Notes: generated from the sequence alone by a model not told the origin. DNA of 64,000 nucleotides from an uncultured Clostridia bacterium (GCA_910585485.1 CAJUEZ010000002.1:1-64000); one strand, 5' to 3'; positions 1-9,285 are shown, counted from the first letter of the stretch. Numbers and translations are program-made.

Positions 1-2
1 AG

Positions 3-293
3 ACGAAGGCGCGCAAGGCTTTGGCGGATAACAATAACGACGCTCTCTCGGATAAATTGTATCGTTCTTACGGAATATTAAAATATGCGCGAAGTATTTC
101 TTCGGCTGAGGCAAAATCTCTGTTGTCAGATGTAATGCTCGGTCAGAATTTGGGCATACTTCCAAAGGCGGAAAAAATAACACCGATTGAATGTATGGTA
201 ATAACAGAACCCGCATTGCTGTGCGGAGATAAAGAATTCACTCCCGCTCAGAGAGATAAACGGCGCGCGGAATTGATAAGGAATAGTATATAA
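3..293 (+). CDS. mcsB: Protein-arginine kinase McsB, C-terminal fragment
   Basis: The reading frame is open from the window edge and ends at TAA 291-293, so only about the last 96 residues are present. The tail (WRSYGILK-like RSYGILKYARSIS, then EAKSLLSDVMLGQNLGI) matches the C-terminal phosphagen-kinase-like domain of McsB, which phosphorylates arginines on proteins and so marks them for ClpCP degradation. clpC follows after 42 bases, as in the conserved ctsR-mcsA-mcsB-clpC order of Firmicutes. The catalytic centre lies outside the window, so activity cannot be judged. Any TTG or ATG inside this stretch is internal, not a start. Confidence 0.9.
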   Translation, partial: TKARKALADNNNDALSDKLYRSYGILKYARSISSAEAKSLLSDVMLGQNLGILPKAEKITPIECMVITEPALLCGDKEFTPAQRDKRRAELIRNSI

Positions 294-335
294 ATTGTTG
301 TTTAACGGTAAACATACGTAAAGGAGTTGATTATT

Positions 336-2786
336 ATGTTATTTTCAAATTTTACTGAAAAAGCGAGAATTTCCATAAGCGAAGCGCATGACGCGGCAAC
401 TGAAATGGGTCATAATTATATCGGCAGCGAGCATCTTCTTTTGGGACTTATCCGAGAGGGCAGCGGTGTAGCCGCTAAAGTTCTTGAAAAAAATGGAATA
501 ACAGCCGATAAAGTCAGTGAAAAAATTGAGGAATATATCGGATCAGGCTCTCCTCTTCCGCAGCAGACAGAACTTTCGCTCACGCCACGCTCAAAGCGTC
601 TGCTTGAAATAAGCGCGCTTGAAGCGAGAAGGCTAAGTCATAAATACATCGGAACAGAGCATATTCTTATGGCTATAGCGCGTGACGGCGACGGAGTCGC
701 GGCGAAAATACTTGAAGCGCTTAACGTGAATCTTCAGGGCTTTTATACCGATACTGTCCGCTCTATAGAAGGCGATGTGGAAATTGAGGGGAATACCGCT
801 GGAGAATATACTCCAAATCCTAATTCCAAGACTCCGACACTGGACCAGTTCGGACGTGATTTTACCGCTATTGCGAAAGACGGTAACTTTGACCCTGTGA
901 TTGGACGAAGTCAGGAAATAGAGAGAGTGACGCAGATACTTTCAAGGCGCACAAAAAATAATCCTTGTCTTATAGGAGAACCGGGCGTTGGTAAGACGGC
1001 GGTGGTTGAAGGTCTGGCACAGAAAATTGTGTCTGGCGATGTGCCTGAACCGCTTAAAACAAAACGTCTTGTTTCAATAGACCTGTCCGGTATGGTAGCC
1101 GGAGCGAAATACCGCGGAGAATTTGAGGAACGTCTGAAAAAGGTTATAGGCGAGGTGCGTGAAGCGAAGAATATCATCTTATTTATAGATGAGTTTCATA
1201 CTATAGTCGGTGCGGGAAGCGCGGAGGGCAGTATGGACGCATCAAATATACTAAAGCCGTTTCTTGCCAGAGGCGAGCTGCAGCTTATAGGAGCGACAAC
1301 CGTTAAGGAATATAAAAAGTATATTGAAAAGGATGCGGCTCTTGAAAGACGTTTTCAGCCTGTAACTGTCGGTGAACCGACTGTGGAAGAGACGGTTGAA
1401 ATATTGAAAGGCATACGCGACAAATATGAAGCGCATCATAGTGTGACCATTACGGATGACGCTCTTGAAGCGGCGGCAAAACTGTCTTCAAGATATATAA
1501 CGGACAGATTTCTTCCCGATAAAGCCATCGACCTTATTGACGAGGCGGCTTCAAAGAAACGTCTTACATCTCAGACGGAGCCGGATGATTTGAAGGAAAA
1601 AGAGAAAAGGCTTGAAAAACTGCAATCGGAAAAGCAGGAGGCTATTACGGCGCAGGATTTTGAGAAGGCGGCGAAAATTCGTGATGAAGAAAAGTCTCTC
1701 AAAGAGGAGGCGGATAAAATGAAAGCGGATTGGAAAGGAGCGGGTTCTTCCTCGGCGCTGGTGGTAAATGAGGATGATATTGCACGGATTCTTTCGGATT
1801 GGACCAACATTCCCGCTTCAAGACTTAAAGAGGAGGAAATGGAGAAACTAAAGAATCTTGAAAATATTCTTCATGAGAGAGTTATCGGACAAAATGAGGC
1901 TGTCACTGCTGTGGCAAAGGCGATAAAGCGCGGAAGAGCGGGACTGAAAGACCCGAAACGTCCTATAGGTTCATTTCTATTCCTCGGTCCTACAGGAGTT
2001 GGCAAGACGGAATTGTCAAAGGCTTTGGCGGAGGCGATGTTCGGCAGTGAAAACGCGCTTATAAGAGTTGATATGTCGGAGTATATGGAAAAGCATGCGG
2101 TGTCAAAGTTTATTGGCTCGCCTCCGGGATATGTAGGCTTTGAGGAGGGCGGACAGCTTACGGAAAAAATAAGAAAACATCCGTATTCCGTAATACTCTT
2201 TGACGAGATTGAAAAAGCGCATCCCGATGTGTTTAATATAATGCTTCAAATCCTTGACGATGGTATTCTCACGGACGCTCAGGGCAGAAAGGTTGACTTT
2301 AAAAATACTGTTATTATAATGACTTCAAATTTAGGCGCGAAGGAGATACTTGGAAACGTATCGTCTAAGCTGGGATTTGCAAGCGGAGAAAACGGCAACA
2401 ATCTTTCTGAGCATGAGAAGATTAAAAACAGAGTTATGGAGGAAGTAAAACGCGCTTTCAAACCTGAATTTTTGAACAGAATAGACGATATAATAGTATT
2501 CGACAGACTGAGCGAAGAGAATATAGCGGATATTGCTCGGCTCATGCTTAAATCGCTTGAAAGCCGTCTTGAGTCGAACGATATAAAAGTGACATTCTCA
2601 CAGGAGGCTGTTAAAAAAATTGCCAAGTCGGGTTTTGACCCAGTGTACGGCGCAAGACCGTTAAGACGCGCGATTCAAAATGAAATTGAGGATATGCTGT
2701 CTGAGGAAATTATAGACGGAAATATCAAAGGCGGAGACAGTGTGACTGTTGACACAGAAGAGGATAAATTCACTGTGATAAAATAA
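336..2786 (+). CDS. clpC: ATP-dependent Clp protease ATP-binding subunit ClpC
   Basis: HSP100 AAA+ unfoldase that feeds substrates, including McsB-phosphorylated proteins, to ClpP. Order seen: two N-domain repeats (about 6-50 and 83-130), first AAA+ module with Walker A GEPGVGKT at 214-221 and Walker B FIDEFH, a UVR-type coiled middle region around 428-465, second AAA+ module with Walker A GPTGVGKT at 551-558 and pore loop GYVG, then the C-terminal small domain. At 816 residues it has the usual ClpC length. I chose ATG 336 over an upstream TTG at 327 because AAGGAG at 321-326 sits 9 bases before it. It is transcribed after mcsB, and its promoter must lie upstream of the window. Nothing is missing. 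Confidence 0.97.
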   Translation: MLFSNFTEKARISISEAHDAATEMGHNYIGSEHLLLGLIREGSGVAAKVLEKNGITADKVSEKIEEYIGSGSPLPQQTELSLTPRSKRLLEISALEARRLSHKYIGTEHILMAIARDGDGVAAKILEALNVNLQGFYTDTVRSIEGDVEIEGNTAGEYTPNPNSKTPTLDQFGRDFTAIAKDGNFDPVIGRSQEIERVTQILSRRTKNNPCLIGEPGVGKTAVVEGLAQKIVSGDVPEPLKTKRLVSIDLSGMVAGAKYRGEFEERLKKVIGEVREAKNIILFIDEFHTIVGAGSAEGSMDASNILKPFLARGELQLIGATTVKEYKKYIEKDAALERRFQPVTVGEPTVEETVEILKGIRDKYEAHHSVTITDDALEAAAKLSSRYITDRFLPDKAIDLIDEAASKKRLTSQTEPDDLKEKEKRLEKLQSEKQEAITAQDFEKAAKIRDEEKSLKEEADKMKADWKGAGSSSALVVNEDDIARILSDWTNIPASRLKEEEMEKLKNLENILHERVIGQNEAVTAVAKAIKRGRAGLKDPKRPIGSFLFLGPTGVGKTELSKALAEAMFGSENALIRVDMSEYMEKHAVSKFIGSPPGYVGFEEGGQLTEKIRKHPYSVILFDEIEKAHPDVFNIMLQILDDGILTDAQGRKVDFKNTVIIMTSNLGAKEILGNVSSKLGFASGENGNNLSEHEKIKNRVMEEVKRAFKPEFLNRIDDIIVFDRLSEENIADIARLMLKSLESRLESNDIKVTFSQEAVKKIAKSGFDPVYGARPLRRAIQNEIEDMLSEEIIDGNIKGGDSVTVDTEEDKFTVIK

Positions 2787-2800
2787 TCGGATACAGCAAT

Positions 2801-2833
2801 AATAAGAGTCGGCATATAGTGTCGGCTCTTATT
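2801..2833. terminator. Bidirectional terminator between convergent clpC and GDPD genes
   Basis: Stem AATAAGAG...CTCTTATT, extended inward by a G-U-containing TCGGCA/TGTCGG helix. It lies just after clpC, and its far arm contains the stop codon of the convergent phosphodiesterase gene (TAA as tta at 2829-2831). A/T flanks on both sides suit termination in both directions. Confidence 0.65.
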
Positions 2834-3713
2834 CGTTCTTGTTAACCATATGATTAAGTCTTGCGGGTATTTCGTTTGTAACGATAAAGTCCGCGCCGTA
2901 ATCAAAATAGACTTGCGCTATGTCCCAGTTGTCAATAGACCATACTCCGCATAAAATCCCTTGACGGTGAAGTTCCTCGATGGCTGCTCCGTCCACCTGC
3001 GGATAATTATATAAAATCCCCCGGTTTTCGGGAATGACTGAGATGTGTTCTAAATTATCCGTGTACGGCGCGGGTGTGTAGCCTATAGTCATAACAGGTA
3101 TAATGGTATTGCGTGCGCGTATTTCCTCCAGTGCGTCAAGTTCTCCTGTAACGATGCACTTTTTTTCAAGCCCGCTGTCCTTTATTTCCTGTAAAAATGA
3201 GTCGTAATCCGATATGTGTTTAATTTCGGCAACGGCAACGCAGTCATATTTTCGGCATATATCAAGGTATTCTCTGAAAGATGGTATATGCAGCTGAGAG
3301 TTTGTATTAACATTTTTGCCGGTATCAATTTTGAAATTACTGATTTCCTCAAACGAATAGTCGCTTACATTGCCTGTTCCGTCGGTTGTTCTGTCAAGTT
3401 CTTCGTCATGTATGCAAACAAACTGACCATCATTTGTCTGTGATATGTCGGTTTCTATACCCCAAAAACCGAGTTTACCTGCGAACTCAAACGCGGGAAC
3501 GCTGTTTTCGGGCGCGTATCCGGAATATCCTCGATGCGCGACAAATCTTTCACCGTCACCGTCAAAAACCTGAGTGACGTTTTGCTCGTCAATAAACGCG
3601 TCAGAATCGGAGGGAGCTTCATTTTGCTCTGATAGGAAGATTTTAGGCAGTATAAATGACAAGACAAACAGGAGTGCTGTCAGAACACAGAGCTTTTTTC
3701 GTATGTTATTCAT
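2829..3713 (-). CDS. Membrane-anchored glycerophosphodiester phosphodiesterase
   Basis: 294 residues. One N-terminal hydrophobic segment (about 8-28) is followed by a GDPD TIM-barrel facing outside. The family signature is complete: VAHRGYSGYAPENS with the catalytic His, then IETDISQTNDG with the metal-binding Glu/Asp, then CIHDEELDRTTDGTG with the second catalytic His. Such enzymes hydrolyse glycerophosphodiesters to glycerol-3-phosphate and an alcohol, from lipid or teichoic-acid turnover. The sequence does not show the substrate. Start ATG is supported by AAAGGAGG just upstream. It lies downstream of another reverse-strand secreted-protein gene, with a hairpin between them. Confidence 0.9.
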   Translation of the reverse strand: MNNIRKKLCVLTALLFVLSFILPKIFLSEQNEAPSDSDAFIDEQNVTQVFDGDGERFVAHRGYSGYAPENSVPAFEFAGKLGFWGIETDISQTNDGQFVCIHDEELDRTTDGTGNVSDYSFEEISNFKIDTGKNVNTNSQLHIPSFREYLDICRKYDCVAVAEIKHISDYDSFLQEIKDSGLEKKCIVTGELDALEEIRARNTIIPVMTIGYTPAPYTDNLEHISVIPENRGILYNYPQVDGAAIEELHRQGILCGVWSIDNWDIAQVYFDYGADFIVTNEIPARLNHMVNKNE

Positions 3714-3751
3714 GCCTTGTAACCTCCTTTCGGCAATTTGCTTGCAAACAT

Positions 3752-3776
3752 AAAGCCGGATAAAATCCGGCTTTTA
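3752..3776 (-). terminator. Intrinsic terminator after the secreted stalk-domain gene
   Basis: Perfect 9-bp stem AAAGCCGGA / TCCGGCTTT with a 5-base loop, just past the stop of the 3785-4750 gene. The U-tract on the minus strand is short (TTTATGTTT), so termination may be partial and let transcripts continue into the phosphodiesterase gene. Confidence 0.55.
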
Positions 3777-3784
3777 ATATATTT

Positions 3785-4750
3785 CTATTCGGTTCGTATG
3801 ATAACCGCCTGCTCTTCGCCGTCCCAGTCCACGCTGAAGCCGACCATTTCTCCTATATCGCGTATTTTGAAGAAGGTGTTTCCGTTGATATTATATGAAA
3901 GAACTTCTTTCTCCTCGCCGTCCACGTATACAGGCGCGCTGTTTTGCTCGACGTTTAAAGCGGTGCCGTTTTCGTGGCTCAGTTCGCCGCCTACTATTGT
4001 GTACTTCTCGCCTTTGGAAATTGTGATGGCGCTCAGGTTTTCGTCCCATGCAACGTCAAAACGTGAATTGGTGGTACGAAGAAGTATCGCAATATCGCGC
4101 AGCTTATAATAATTTGAATCATTTACGGTATAGCCTGAAACTTCAACATCAGTGCCGTCAATCAAAAGCTTCGCGTTTGAATTAGTCGCAGTAAGAGAAT
4201 TTATACCCTCATATCTATCGACGAAATTCTTTATTTTCGCTCTGTTTGGATAGCCGTTTGAAAGAAAATCGTTGCCATACATATCCACATACGGAATAGT
4301 GGGATAAGGACTTACATATTCTTTAAGAATTTTTTCCGTTGTAAGTTTTTGTCCGTCAAACATAAGCTTATAAAGGTTTATAACTGATGAGTATCTCGGA
4401 ATCTCCCGTCCGACGAATATGTATTTACCGTCTTTTTCGTAGACTGTTATGTCCTTAAGGCACGAGCCTATAATGTTATTCGGAGTTTCGATAGCGGAAA
4501 CAGTGCTTCCGCTCATAGTGAATCCGGCTTTTATGCCGCCGTTAATTCCGTCCTGCATAACAAATGCCTCAGGAACTCCGTTCCTGTCAAGGTCGGTAAT
4601 GACAACCTCGTTATAGGCGGGGTCGGACGACATGATTTTCATGATACGAGTAACAAACGCTTCGCGCCAGCTTTCAGCTGCAAATGAATTTACGCAGCAT
4701 GTGCTGCAAATCATTATCGCGGCAGTGAATGCCGATATAATCTTTTTCAT
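3785..4750 (-). CDS. Secreted protein with copper-amine-oxidase-like stalk repeats
   Basis: 321 residues with a clear signal peptide (1-24, ending SFAAES). The middle (about 30-180) resembles secreted domains with an Asp-rich VVITDLDRNGVPEAFV segment, a form seen in EF-hand-like or VCBS-like surface proteins. The C-terminal 130 residues hold two repeats of the copper amine oxidase N-terminal-like stalk fold (YYKLRDIAILL...AITISKG and FFKIRDIGEMVGF...AVIIRTE). Those repeats are common spacers or wall-binding modules in clostridial exoproteins and are not enzymatic. No catalytic domain is recognisable. Start ATG follows AAAGGA. A consensus promoter lies 58 bases upstream. Confidence 0.75.
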   Translation of the reverse strand: MKKIISAFTAAIMICSTCCVNSFAAESWREAFVTRIMKIMSSDPAYNEVVITDLDRNGVPEAFVMQDGINGGIKAGFTMSGSTVSAIETPNNIIGSCLKDITVYEKDGKYIFVGREIPRYSSVINLYKLMFDGQKLTTEKILKEYVSPYPTIPYVDMYGNDFLSNGYPNRAKIKNFVDRYEGINSLTATNSNAKLLIDGTDVEVSGYTVNDSNYYKLRDIAILLRTTNSRFDVAWDENLSAITISKGEKYTIVGGELSHENGTALNVEQNSAPVYVDGEEKEVLSYNINGNTFFKIRDIGEMVGFSVDWDGEEQAVIIRTE

Positions 4751-4807
4751 TTTATTTTTCCTTTCATTAAATTGATATACGCTATTATTAACTTTCTAAA
4801 TATATGT

Positions 4808-4836
4808 ATTATACTAAAATTTTAACGGCTTGTCAA
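4808..4836 (-). promoter_or_regulatory. Sigma-A promoter for the secreted stalk-domain gene
   Basis: On the minus strand, TTGACA (4831-4836), a 17-base spacer and TATAAT (4808-4813): a perfect consensus. It diverges from the promoter of the PLP-enzyme gene about 40 bases away. Confidence 0.85.
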
Positions 4837-4871
4837 ATCAGGGCGCATAAAGCGGAAATTCCTCATAAATA

Positions 4872-4900
4872 TTGACAAATTAGCGTTAAAGTAATATAAT
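4872..4900 (+). promoter_or_regulatory. Sigma-A promoter for the PLP-enzyme gene
   Basis: TTGACA 4872-4877, 17-base spacer, TATAAT 4895-4900: a perfect consensus. It gives a leader of about 25 bases, too short for a SAM or T-box riboswitch. Confidence 0.85.
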
Positions 4901-4931
4901 TTTTCTCAGTACAAATAAAAAGGAGTTTTAA

Positions 4932-6125
4932 ATGATGGATAACGAATATTCAAAATACGGTTTTGCCACGCAATGTATACATTCAGGAAATAAGCCTGAC
5001 GCGGAAACAGGCGCTATTGAGCGTCCTATCACAATGGCTAACAGTTATGTTCTGCCTTATGACCCTTCAAAAGTAAACTGGTCAAGCGCGGATGACGAGA
5101 AGCCTCTTTATACGCGTAACGGCGGAGCGAATCAAATGTATCTTCAGGAACGTCTTGCGCTTTTGGAGGGCGGAGAAGACGCGGTTGTATTATCAAGCGG
5201 TGTAGCGGCTCTTTCAGGCACGTTCTTTTCACTTTTAAAGAGCGGCGACCATGTTATTTTCTCAGACGTTACATATATTGCGGTATATAGACTTTTGAAC
5301 GAGCTGTTTAATAATAAGTTTGAGGTTGAAACGACTATTCTTGACACCTCAGATCTTGACGCGATAAAGAAGGCGATAAAGCCTAACACAAAGCTTATAC
5401 ATATAGAAAGCCCGGGAAATCCGACTCTTAAAATTACGGATATTGAAGCTGTCGCAAAAATCGCGCATGAACATAACATTCTTTTGTCGGTTGACAATAC
5501 TTTCTCGTCTCCGTATAATCAGAAGCCTTTGGAATTGGGCGCGGATATAGTAATTGAAAGTCTTACAAAATATATCAATGGTCATGGCGACGCTATGGGC
5601 GGAGTCGTTGTCTCACGCAAGGAGATAATAGACCAAATAAAAGCACAGGCAATGGTAAACCTTGGCGGAACAATCAGTCCGTTTAACGCGTGGCTCATTA
5701 TGCGCGGCTCAACAACTTTGCCTATGAGAATGGAGCAGCATAACAAAAACGGGCAGAAAGTGGCGGAGTATCTTGAAAGTCTTCCGTGCGTAACGTTTGT
5801 AGCGTATCCCGGACTTAAGAGTTTCAAGGGTCACGATATTGCCAAAAAGCAGATGAAGGGATTCAGCGGTATGCTGTCGTTCGGTATTAAAGGCGACCAT
5901 GACAAGCATAATGAATTCGTAAGTCATCTCAAGATTATTACCTCGGCAGTTTCTTTAGGACATGGCGCAAGCCTTATAGCCTTCCTTGGCGAGGATGATG
6001 AGAGACAGTATCTTTTCCCTGACGAGTTCAGCAACGGTTTCTTCCGTATGAGCGTGGGAACGGAAGACGCTGAGGATATTATCGCCGATCTTGAACAAGC
6101 GTTTAAGGCGGTAGGACTTCTGTAA
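4932..6125 (+). CDS. Cys/Met metabolism PLP-dependent enzyme (cystathionine gamma-synthase / methionine gamma-lyase family)
   Basis: 397 residues, the usual length for this fold-type I family. N-terminal FATQCIHSG and PITMANSY are typical. The PLP-binding lysine is K213 in SLTKYINGHGDAMGG, and the phosphate/ring contacts SVDNTFSSPYNQKPLELGADIV lie before it. Family members perform gamma- or beta-elimination or replacement on homocysteine, cystathionine, methionine or O-acylhomoserine. Sequence alone does not separate lyase from synthase here, so no symbol is given. It is monocistronic, with a consensus promoter, AAAAAGGAG as ribosome site and a strong terminator. ATG 4935 is an equally possible start. 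Confidence 0.85.
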   Translation: MMDNEYSKYGFATQCIHSGNKPDAETGAIERPITMANSYVLPYDPSKVNWSSADDEKPLYTRNGGANQMYLQERLALLEGGEDAVVLSSGVAALSGTFFSLLKSGDHVIFSDVTYIAVYRLLNELFNNKFEVETTILDTSDLDAIKKAIKPNTKLIHIESPGNPTLKITDIEAVAKIAHEHNILLSVDNTFSSPYNQKPLELGADIVIESLTKYINGHGDAMGGVVVSRKEIIDQIKAQAMVNLGGTISPFNAWLIMRGSTTLPMRMEQHNKNGQKVAEYLESLPCVTFVAYPGLKSFKGHDIAKKQMKGFSGMLSFGIKGDHDKHNEFVSHLKIITSAVSLGHGASLIAFLGEDDERQYLFPDEFSNGFFRMSVGTEDAEDIIADLEQAFKAVGLL

Positions 6126-6168
6126 AAAAGATATTGTTTTTCGAATGGTTTAAGACACGGTTTTTAAC

Positions 6169-6196
6169 GCGCCGCATATAGCGGCGCTTTTTTTTT
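6169..6196 (+). terminator. Intrinsic terminator of the PLP-enzyme gene
   Basis: Stem GCGCCGC / GCGGCGC (6169-6175 and 6181-6187), loop ATATA, then nine T residues: a strong rho-independent terminator. Confidence 0.92.
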
Positions 6197-6330
6197 GTTT
6201 GGGAAAACGATAGGCATTTCAATAATATTAATTCCTAATGTTAAATTTTTTTTAATTTTTTCAAAAAGGGTGTACTTAGCGTTAATTTTTTGGTATACTA
6301 AAGATAAATAATTATCAAAGTGGGGACAGC

Positions 6331-7590
6331 ATGGAAAATAATGAACAAAAACAAGAACGCGTGATACTTGCGGGAGTTTGCCGCGGTTTGCGTGACGTGT
6401 TATGGGACACTACAGACGAATCTATGAAGGAACTTGGCGAACTTGTAAAGACAGCCGGCGGATTTGTCGTGGGTGAAATGGTGCAGAACAAAGCTGATAT
6501 TGAGACGGCAACATATATGGGCGAGGGAAAATTGGAGGAACTCAAAGCGGCTGTTCTCGCGCTTGACGCTGACGTTGTGGTCTTTGATGATGAGTTGTCA
6601 CCTGTGCAGATGAGAAACATAACAGATTTTCTTGAAGTGAAAGTTCTTGACCGCTCTATGCTTATACTTGACATTTTTGCCATGCGGGCAAAGAGCGGAG
6701 AGGGAAAACTTCAGGTGGAGCTGGCTCAGCTTAAATACAGACTGCCCAGACTGCGCGGTTTCGGAATCGAGATGAGCCGCACAGGTGCGGGTATAGGCAC
6801 AAGAGGACCGGGTGAAACTCGTCTTGAAAGTGACAGGCGGCACATACGCAGACGAATAGGAGCGCTTGAGGAGGAAATCAGGGAACTGAAGAAACACCGT
6901 TCTCTTATAAGAGACAGAAGAAAAAAAGACGGTGTTATAGTTGCCGCGCTTGTCGGTTATACGAACGCGGGGAAATCAACTCTTTTAAACACTCTTACAG
7001 ACGCTTCTGTTTTTGCGGAGGATAAGCTGTTTGCCACGCTTGACCCGACTTCACGCTCTATAACGCTTGATGATAACAGAAGTGTTTTGCTTGTCGATAC
7101 TGTTGGTTTTATAAGAAAGCTTCCGCATCATCTTATCGAGGCATTTAAATCCACGCTTGAAGAGGCTGTTGTAGCGGATATTCTGCTGCATGTTATTGAC
7201 GCGTCCGGAGAGGAAATGGATAATCAGATTACGGTTGTGGAACAGGTGCTATCGGATATAGGAGCGGTGGGCAAGCCTGTCGTGGCAGTCTTTAATAAAT
7301 GTGATAAGCTTGATGAATATCCTGTGACGAGTCTGGAAAGCGATAAACGCGTTTATATCAGCGCGAAGCATAAAAAGAATATTGATAAGCTGATAGAGGC
7401 GATAGCCGAAACAGCGCCGGGCAGGAAAACGCGCGTACGCGCGTGTATTCCCTACAGTGAAGGGGCATTGGTAAACGAACTTCATGAAAAACAGAAGGTT
7501 ATTTCTGAGGAGTATGGGGAAAACGGTACAGTTATGGAACTTATGGTTGACGCTAAAATGTATGATAAGATGAGAGAATATATATTATAG
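6331..7590 (+). CDS. hflX: Ribosome-associated GTPase HflX
   Basis: 419 residues. An N-terminal HflX domain (about 1-185; the family hallmark GAGIGTRGPGETRLESDRR is present) and a coiled helix lead to the G domain: G1 GYTNAGKST, G3 DTVGFIRKLP and G4 NKCD. A C-terminal domain follows. HflX binds the 50S subunit and rescues or splits stalled ribosomes, especially after stress. Start ATG lies 4 bases after GTGGGGACAGC. A TATACT box (6294-6299) upstream has only a poor -35. yigZ follows after 10 bases, so the genes are probably co-transcribed. Confidence 0.95.
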   Translation: MENNEQKQERVILAGVCRGLRDVLWDTTDESMKELGELVKTAGGFVVGEMVQNKADIETATYMGEGKLEELKAAVLALDADVVVFDDELSPVQMRNITDFLEVKVLDRSMLILDIFAMRAKSGEGKLQVELAQLKYRLPRLRGFGIEMSRTGAGIGTRGPGETRLESDRRHIRRRIGALEEEIRELKKHRSLIRDRRKKDGVIVAALVGYTNAGKSTLLNTLTDASVFAEDKLFATLDPTSRSITLDDNRSVLLVDTVGFIRKLPHHLIEAFKSTLEEAVVADILLHVIDASGEEMDNQITVVEQVLSDIGAVGKPVVAVFNKCDKLDEYPVTSLESDKRVYISAKHKKNIDKLIEAIAETAPGRKTRVRACIPYSEGALVNELHEKQKVISEEYGENGTVMELMVDAKMYDKMREYIL

Positions 7591-7600
7591 GGAGCGAGCA

Positions 7601-8245
7601 ATGTCAAAAAAGGACTCTTATAAAACAGTAAAAGAGCAGTCTGAATCGCTGCTTGTGGAGAAAAAATCAAAATTCATAACCAATGTTAAGCCTGTTGACA
7701 ATGAGGCGGACGCTCTTGAGTTTTTAAGCCATGTGCGCTCAAAATATCCGGACGCTACTCATAATGTGTACGCCTATGTCATAGATGAAAACAATATTTT
7801 TCGCTACAGTGATGACGGAGAACCCTCGGGAACAGCGGGTATGCCTGTGCTTGACGCTATAAGAAAGTCAGGTATAGTCGATGTTATAGTTGTTGTGACG
7901 CGTTATTTCGGCGGAACTCTTTTGGGCACGGGCGGACTTGTGCATGCGTATGGCGCCGGCGCGAAGCAGGGTCTTGAAACTTCTAAAATAGTTAAAAGAA
8001 AGCTTTGCGATATTTTATCCGTCAAGGTTGATTATACGCTGATTGGGAAAATGCAGCATGAAATCGCCGCGAAAGGGTACATATTGGAAGATACACTTTA
8101 TGAGGACTCGGTTACTTTTATAATATCTTGTCCCATTGATACAACGGATAGTGTAACCGCGGATATTACGAATCTTACAAACGCGCGCGCTGTATGTGAA
8201 AAAATTGATAAAAAATATGTGGATGTGGAGGAGGAAAACCAATGA
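7601..8245 (+). CDS. yigZ: YigZ/IMPACT family protein
   Basis: 214 residues with the conserved IMPACT core: FRYSDDGEPSGTAGMPVL followed by VVVTRYFGGTLLGTGGLVHAYG, then a C-terminal DUF1949-like alpha/beta domain. The family is widespread, and its bacterial function is unsettled; eukaryotic IMPACT affects translational control. Its position behind hflX fits a translation-related role, but that is inference. The stop overlaps the next start by four bases (ATGA), suggesting translational coupling. Confidence 0.88.
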   Translation: MSKKDSYKTVKEQSESLLVEKKSKFITNVKPVDNEADALEFLSHVRSKYPDATHNVYAYVIDENNIFRYSDDGEPSGTAGMPVLDAIRKSGIVDVIVVVTRYFGGTLLGTGGLVHAYGAGAKQGLETSKIVKRKLCDILSVKVDYTLIGKMQHEIAAKGYILEDTLYEDSVTFIISCPIDTTDSVTADITNLTNARAVCEKIDKKYVDVEEENQ

Positions 8246-8889
8246 GGAAATCAGTAAAAATTATCAGCGTTGTTTTAGCTGCATGTGTTATTGCCGGAGG
8301 AAGTTATCTCGGCGGATATAAAGGGGGCTATAAATCGGGGCAGGACAGCCATATGTCAGCCATGCCGAAAAAGACAATAGACATTCCTCAGCAAGCAGGT
8401 GAAGATGAAAACGCTCCAAAGCCTGAAGAAGCGGCTCCCAAGGACACGGTCGGGGCGGAAAATGAGAATTTGCCGCCAAGTGCCGACATAAGAATTATAA
8501 AGAAACAAGATGAGTCTTCGGCGGATTCGTCATGGACGAATCTTGAACATTCTTATAATCCCGAAGGAACAGGGACAGTTACTCTTTATACCTCGGCGCA
8601 GAAAATAGACAATGAAATCATTTGGGACGACAGTCAGAAATGGATGGTAGAAGTAACGGACGGAAACGGCGGTTACTATACGCTGTATGACCAAAATATA
8701 AGCAACGGAAGCGTGTATTATGACGTTTTTCAAAAGGATAAGAAAACATTTATAAATGTATATACTATGTCGGGAACGGGAACAACAATAAAACAATACA
8801 CTCAGACGGAAAACGGTTTTGAAGAGAAGGAAGTTTATAATTCGGGAACGGTAAACAGAGTTAATTCAACAGTCCCGTCTTATGAATAA
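8242..8889 (+). CDS. Membrane-anchored extracytoplasmic protein of unknown function
   Basis: 215 residues. Residues 6-24 are a hydrophobic anchor or uncleaved signal (no lipobox Cys), followed by a GGYKGGYKSGQ Gly/Tyr-rich segment, an acidic, Pro-rich spacer (about 45-85), and a C-terminal domain of about 120 residues rich in Tyr, Thr and Asn that looks like a small beta domain. I recognise no family. It is translationally coupled to yigZ, and trxA follows 18 bases later. The whole hflX-yigZ-this gene-trxA run is probably one transcript ending at the hairpin after trxA. Confidence 0.75.
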   Translation: MRKSVKIISVVLAACVIAGGSYLGGYKGGYKSGQDSHMSAMPKKTIDIPQQAGEDENAPKPEEAAPKDTVGAENENLPPSADIRIIKKQDESSADSSWTNLEHSYNPEGTGTVTLYTSAQKIDNEIIWDDSQKWMVEVTDGNGGYYTLYDQNISNGSVYYDVFQKDKKTFINVYTMSGTGTTIKQYTQTENGFEEKEVYNSGTVNRVNSTVPSYE

Positions 8890-8907
8890 TTAAAGGAGGA
8901 AATATAA

Positions 8908-9225
8908 ATGGAAATTGAATTAAACAGCGCGAATTATGAGGGCGAGGTATTAAAGTCGGATATACCTGTGCTTGTTGATTTTTGGGCCTCATGGTGCGGA
9001 CCGTGTAAAATGGTCGCTCCAATAATTTCTCAGCTTGCCGAGGAATATGAGGGAAAAGTAAAGGTATGTAAAGTGAATGTTGACAACGAGGGCGCTCTCG
9101 CGGCGCAGAACGCTATAGTATCAATACCGACTGTGATATTGTTCGTAAACGGAAAAGCCGTTAAAAAGCTTGTCGGCGCGCACTCGATAGATGACTATGA
9201 GGACGCTATTGACGAACTGATATGA
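8908..9225 (+). CDS. trxA: Thioredoxin
   Basis: 105 residues, the typical single-domain length. The active site WCGPC is at 29-33, with the conserved cis-Pro motif SIPTVILF and the C-terminal helix. It reduces protein disulfides in the cytoplasm and is recharged by thioredoxin reductase; a trxB gene lies far away at 53.6 kb. The start follows AAAGGAGGAAATATAA. The end is followed by a 22-bp perfect hairpin. Confidence 0.96.
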   Translation: MEIELNSANYEGEVLKSDIPVLVDFWASWCGPCKMVAPIISQLAEEYEGKVKVCKVNVDNEGALAAQNAIVSIPTVILFVNGKAVKKLVGAHSIDDYEDAIDELI

Positions 9226-9236
9226 AATAATATTCG

Positions 9237-9285
9237 AAAATACGCATAATTATTCATTTATAATGAATAATTATGCGTATTTTTA
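9237..9285. terminator. Long perfect hairpin between trxA and argD
   Basis: 22-bp perfect inverted repeat (9237-9258 and 9262-9283) with a 3-base loop, followed by a T-rich stretch. It reads as the trxA terminator. Its centre also contains the half-site TGAATAAT/ATTATTCA, similar to arginine-repressor sites, so a second role as an operator is possible. Confidence 0.75.

Noticed and set aside
4860..4931. SAM or T-box riboswitch before the Cys/Met enzyme gene
   Set aside because: The promoter leaves a leader of only about 25 bases, too short for either.
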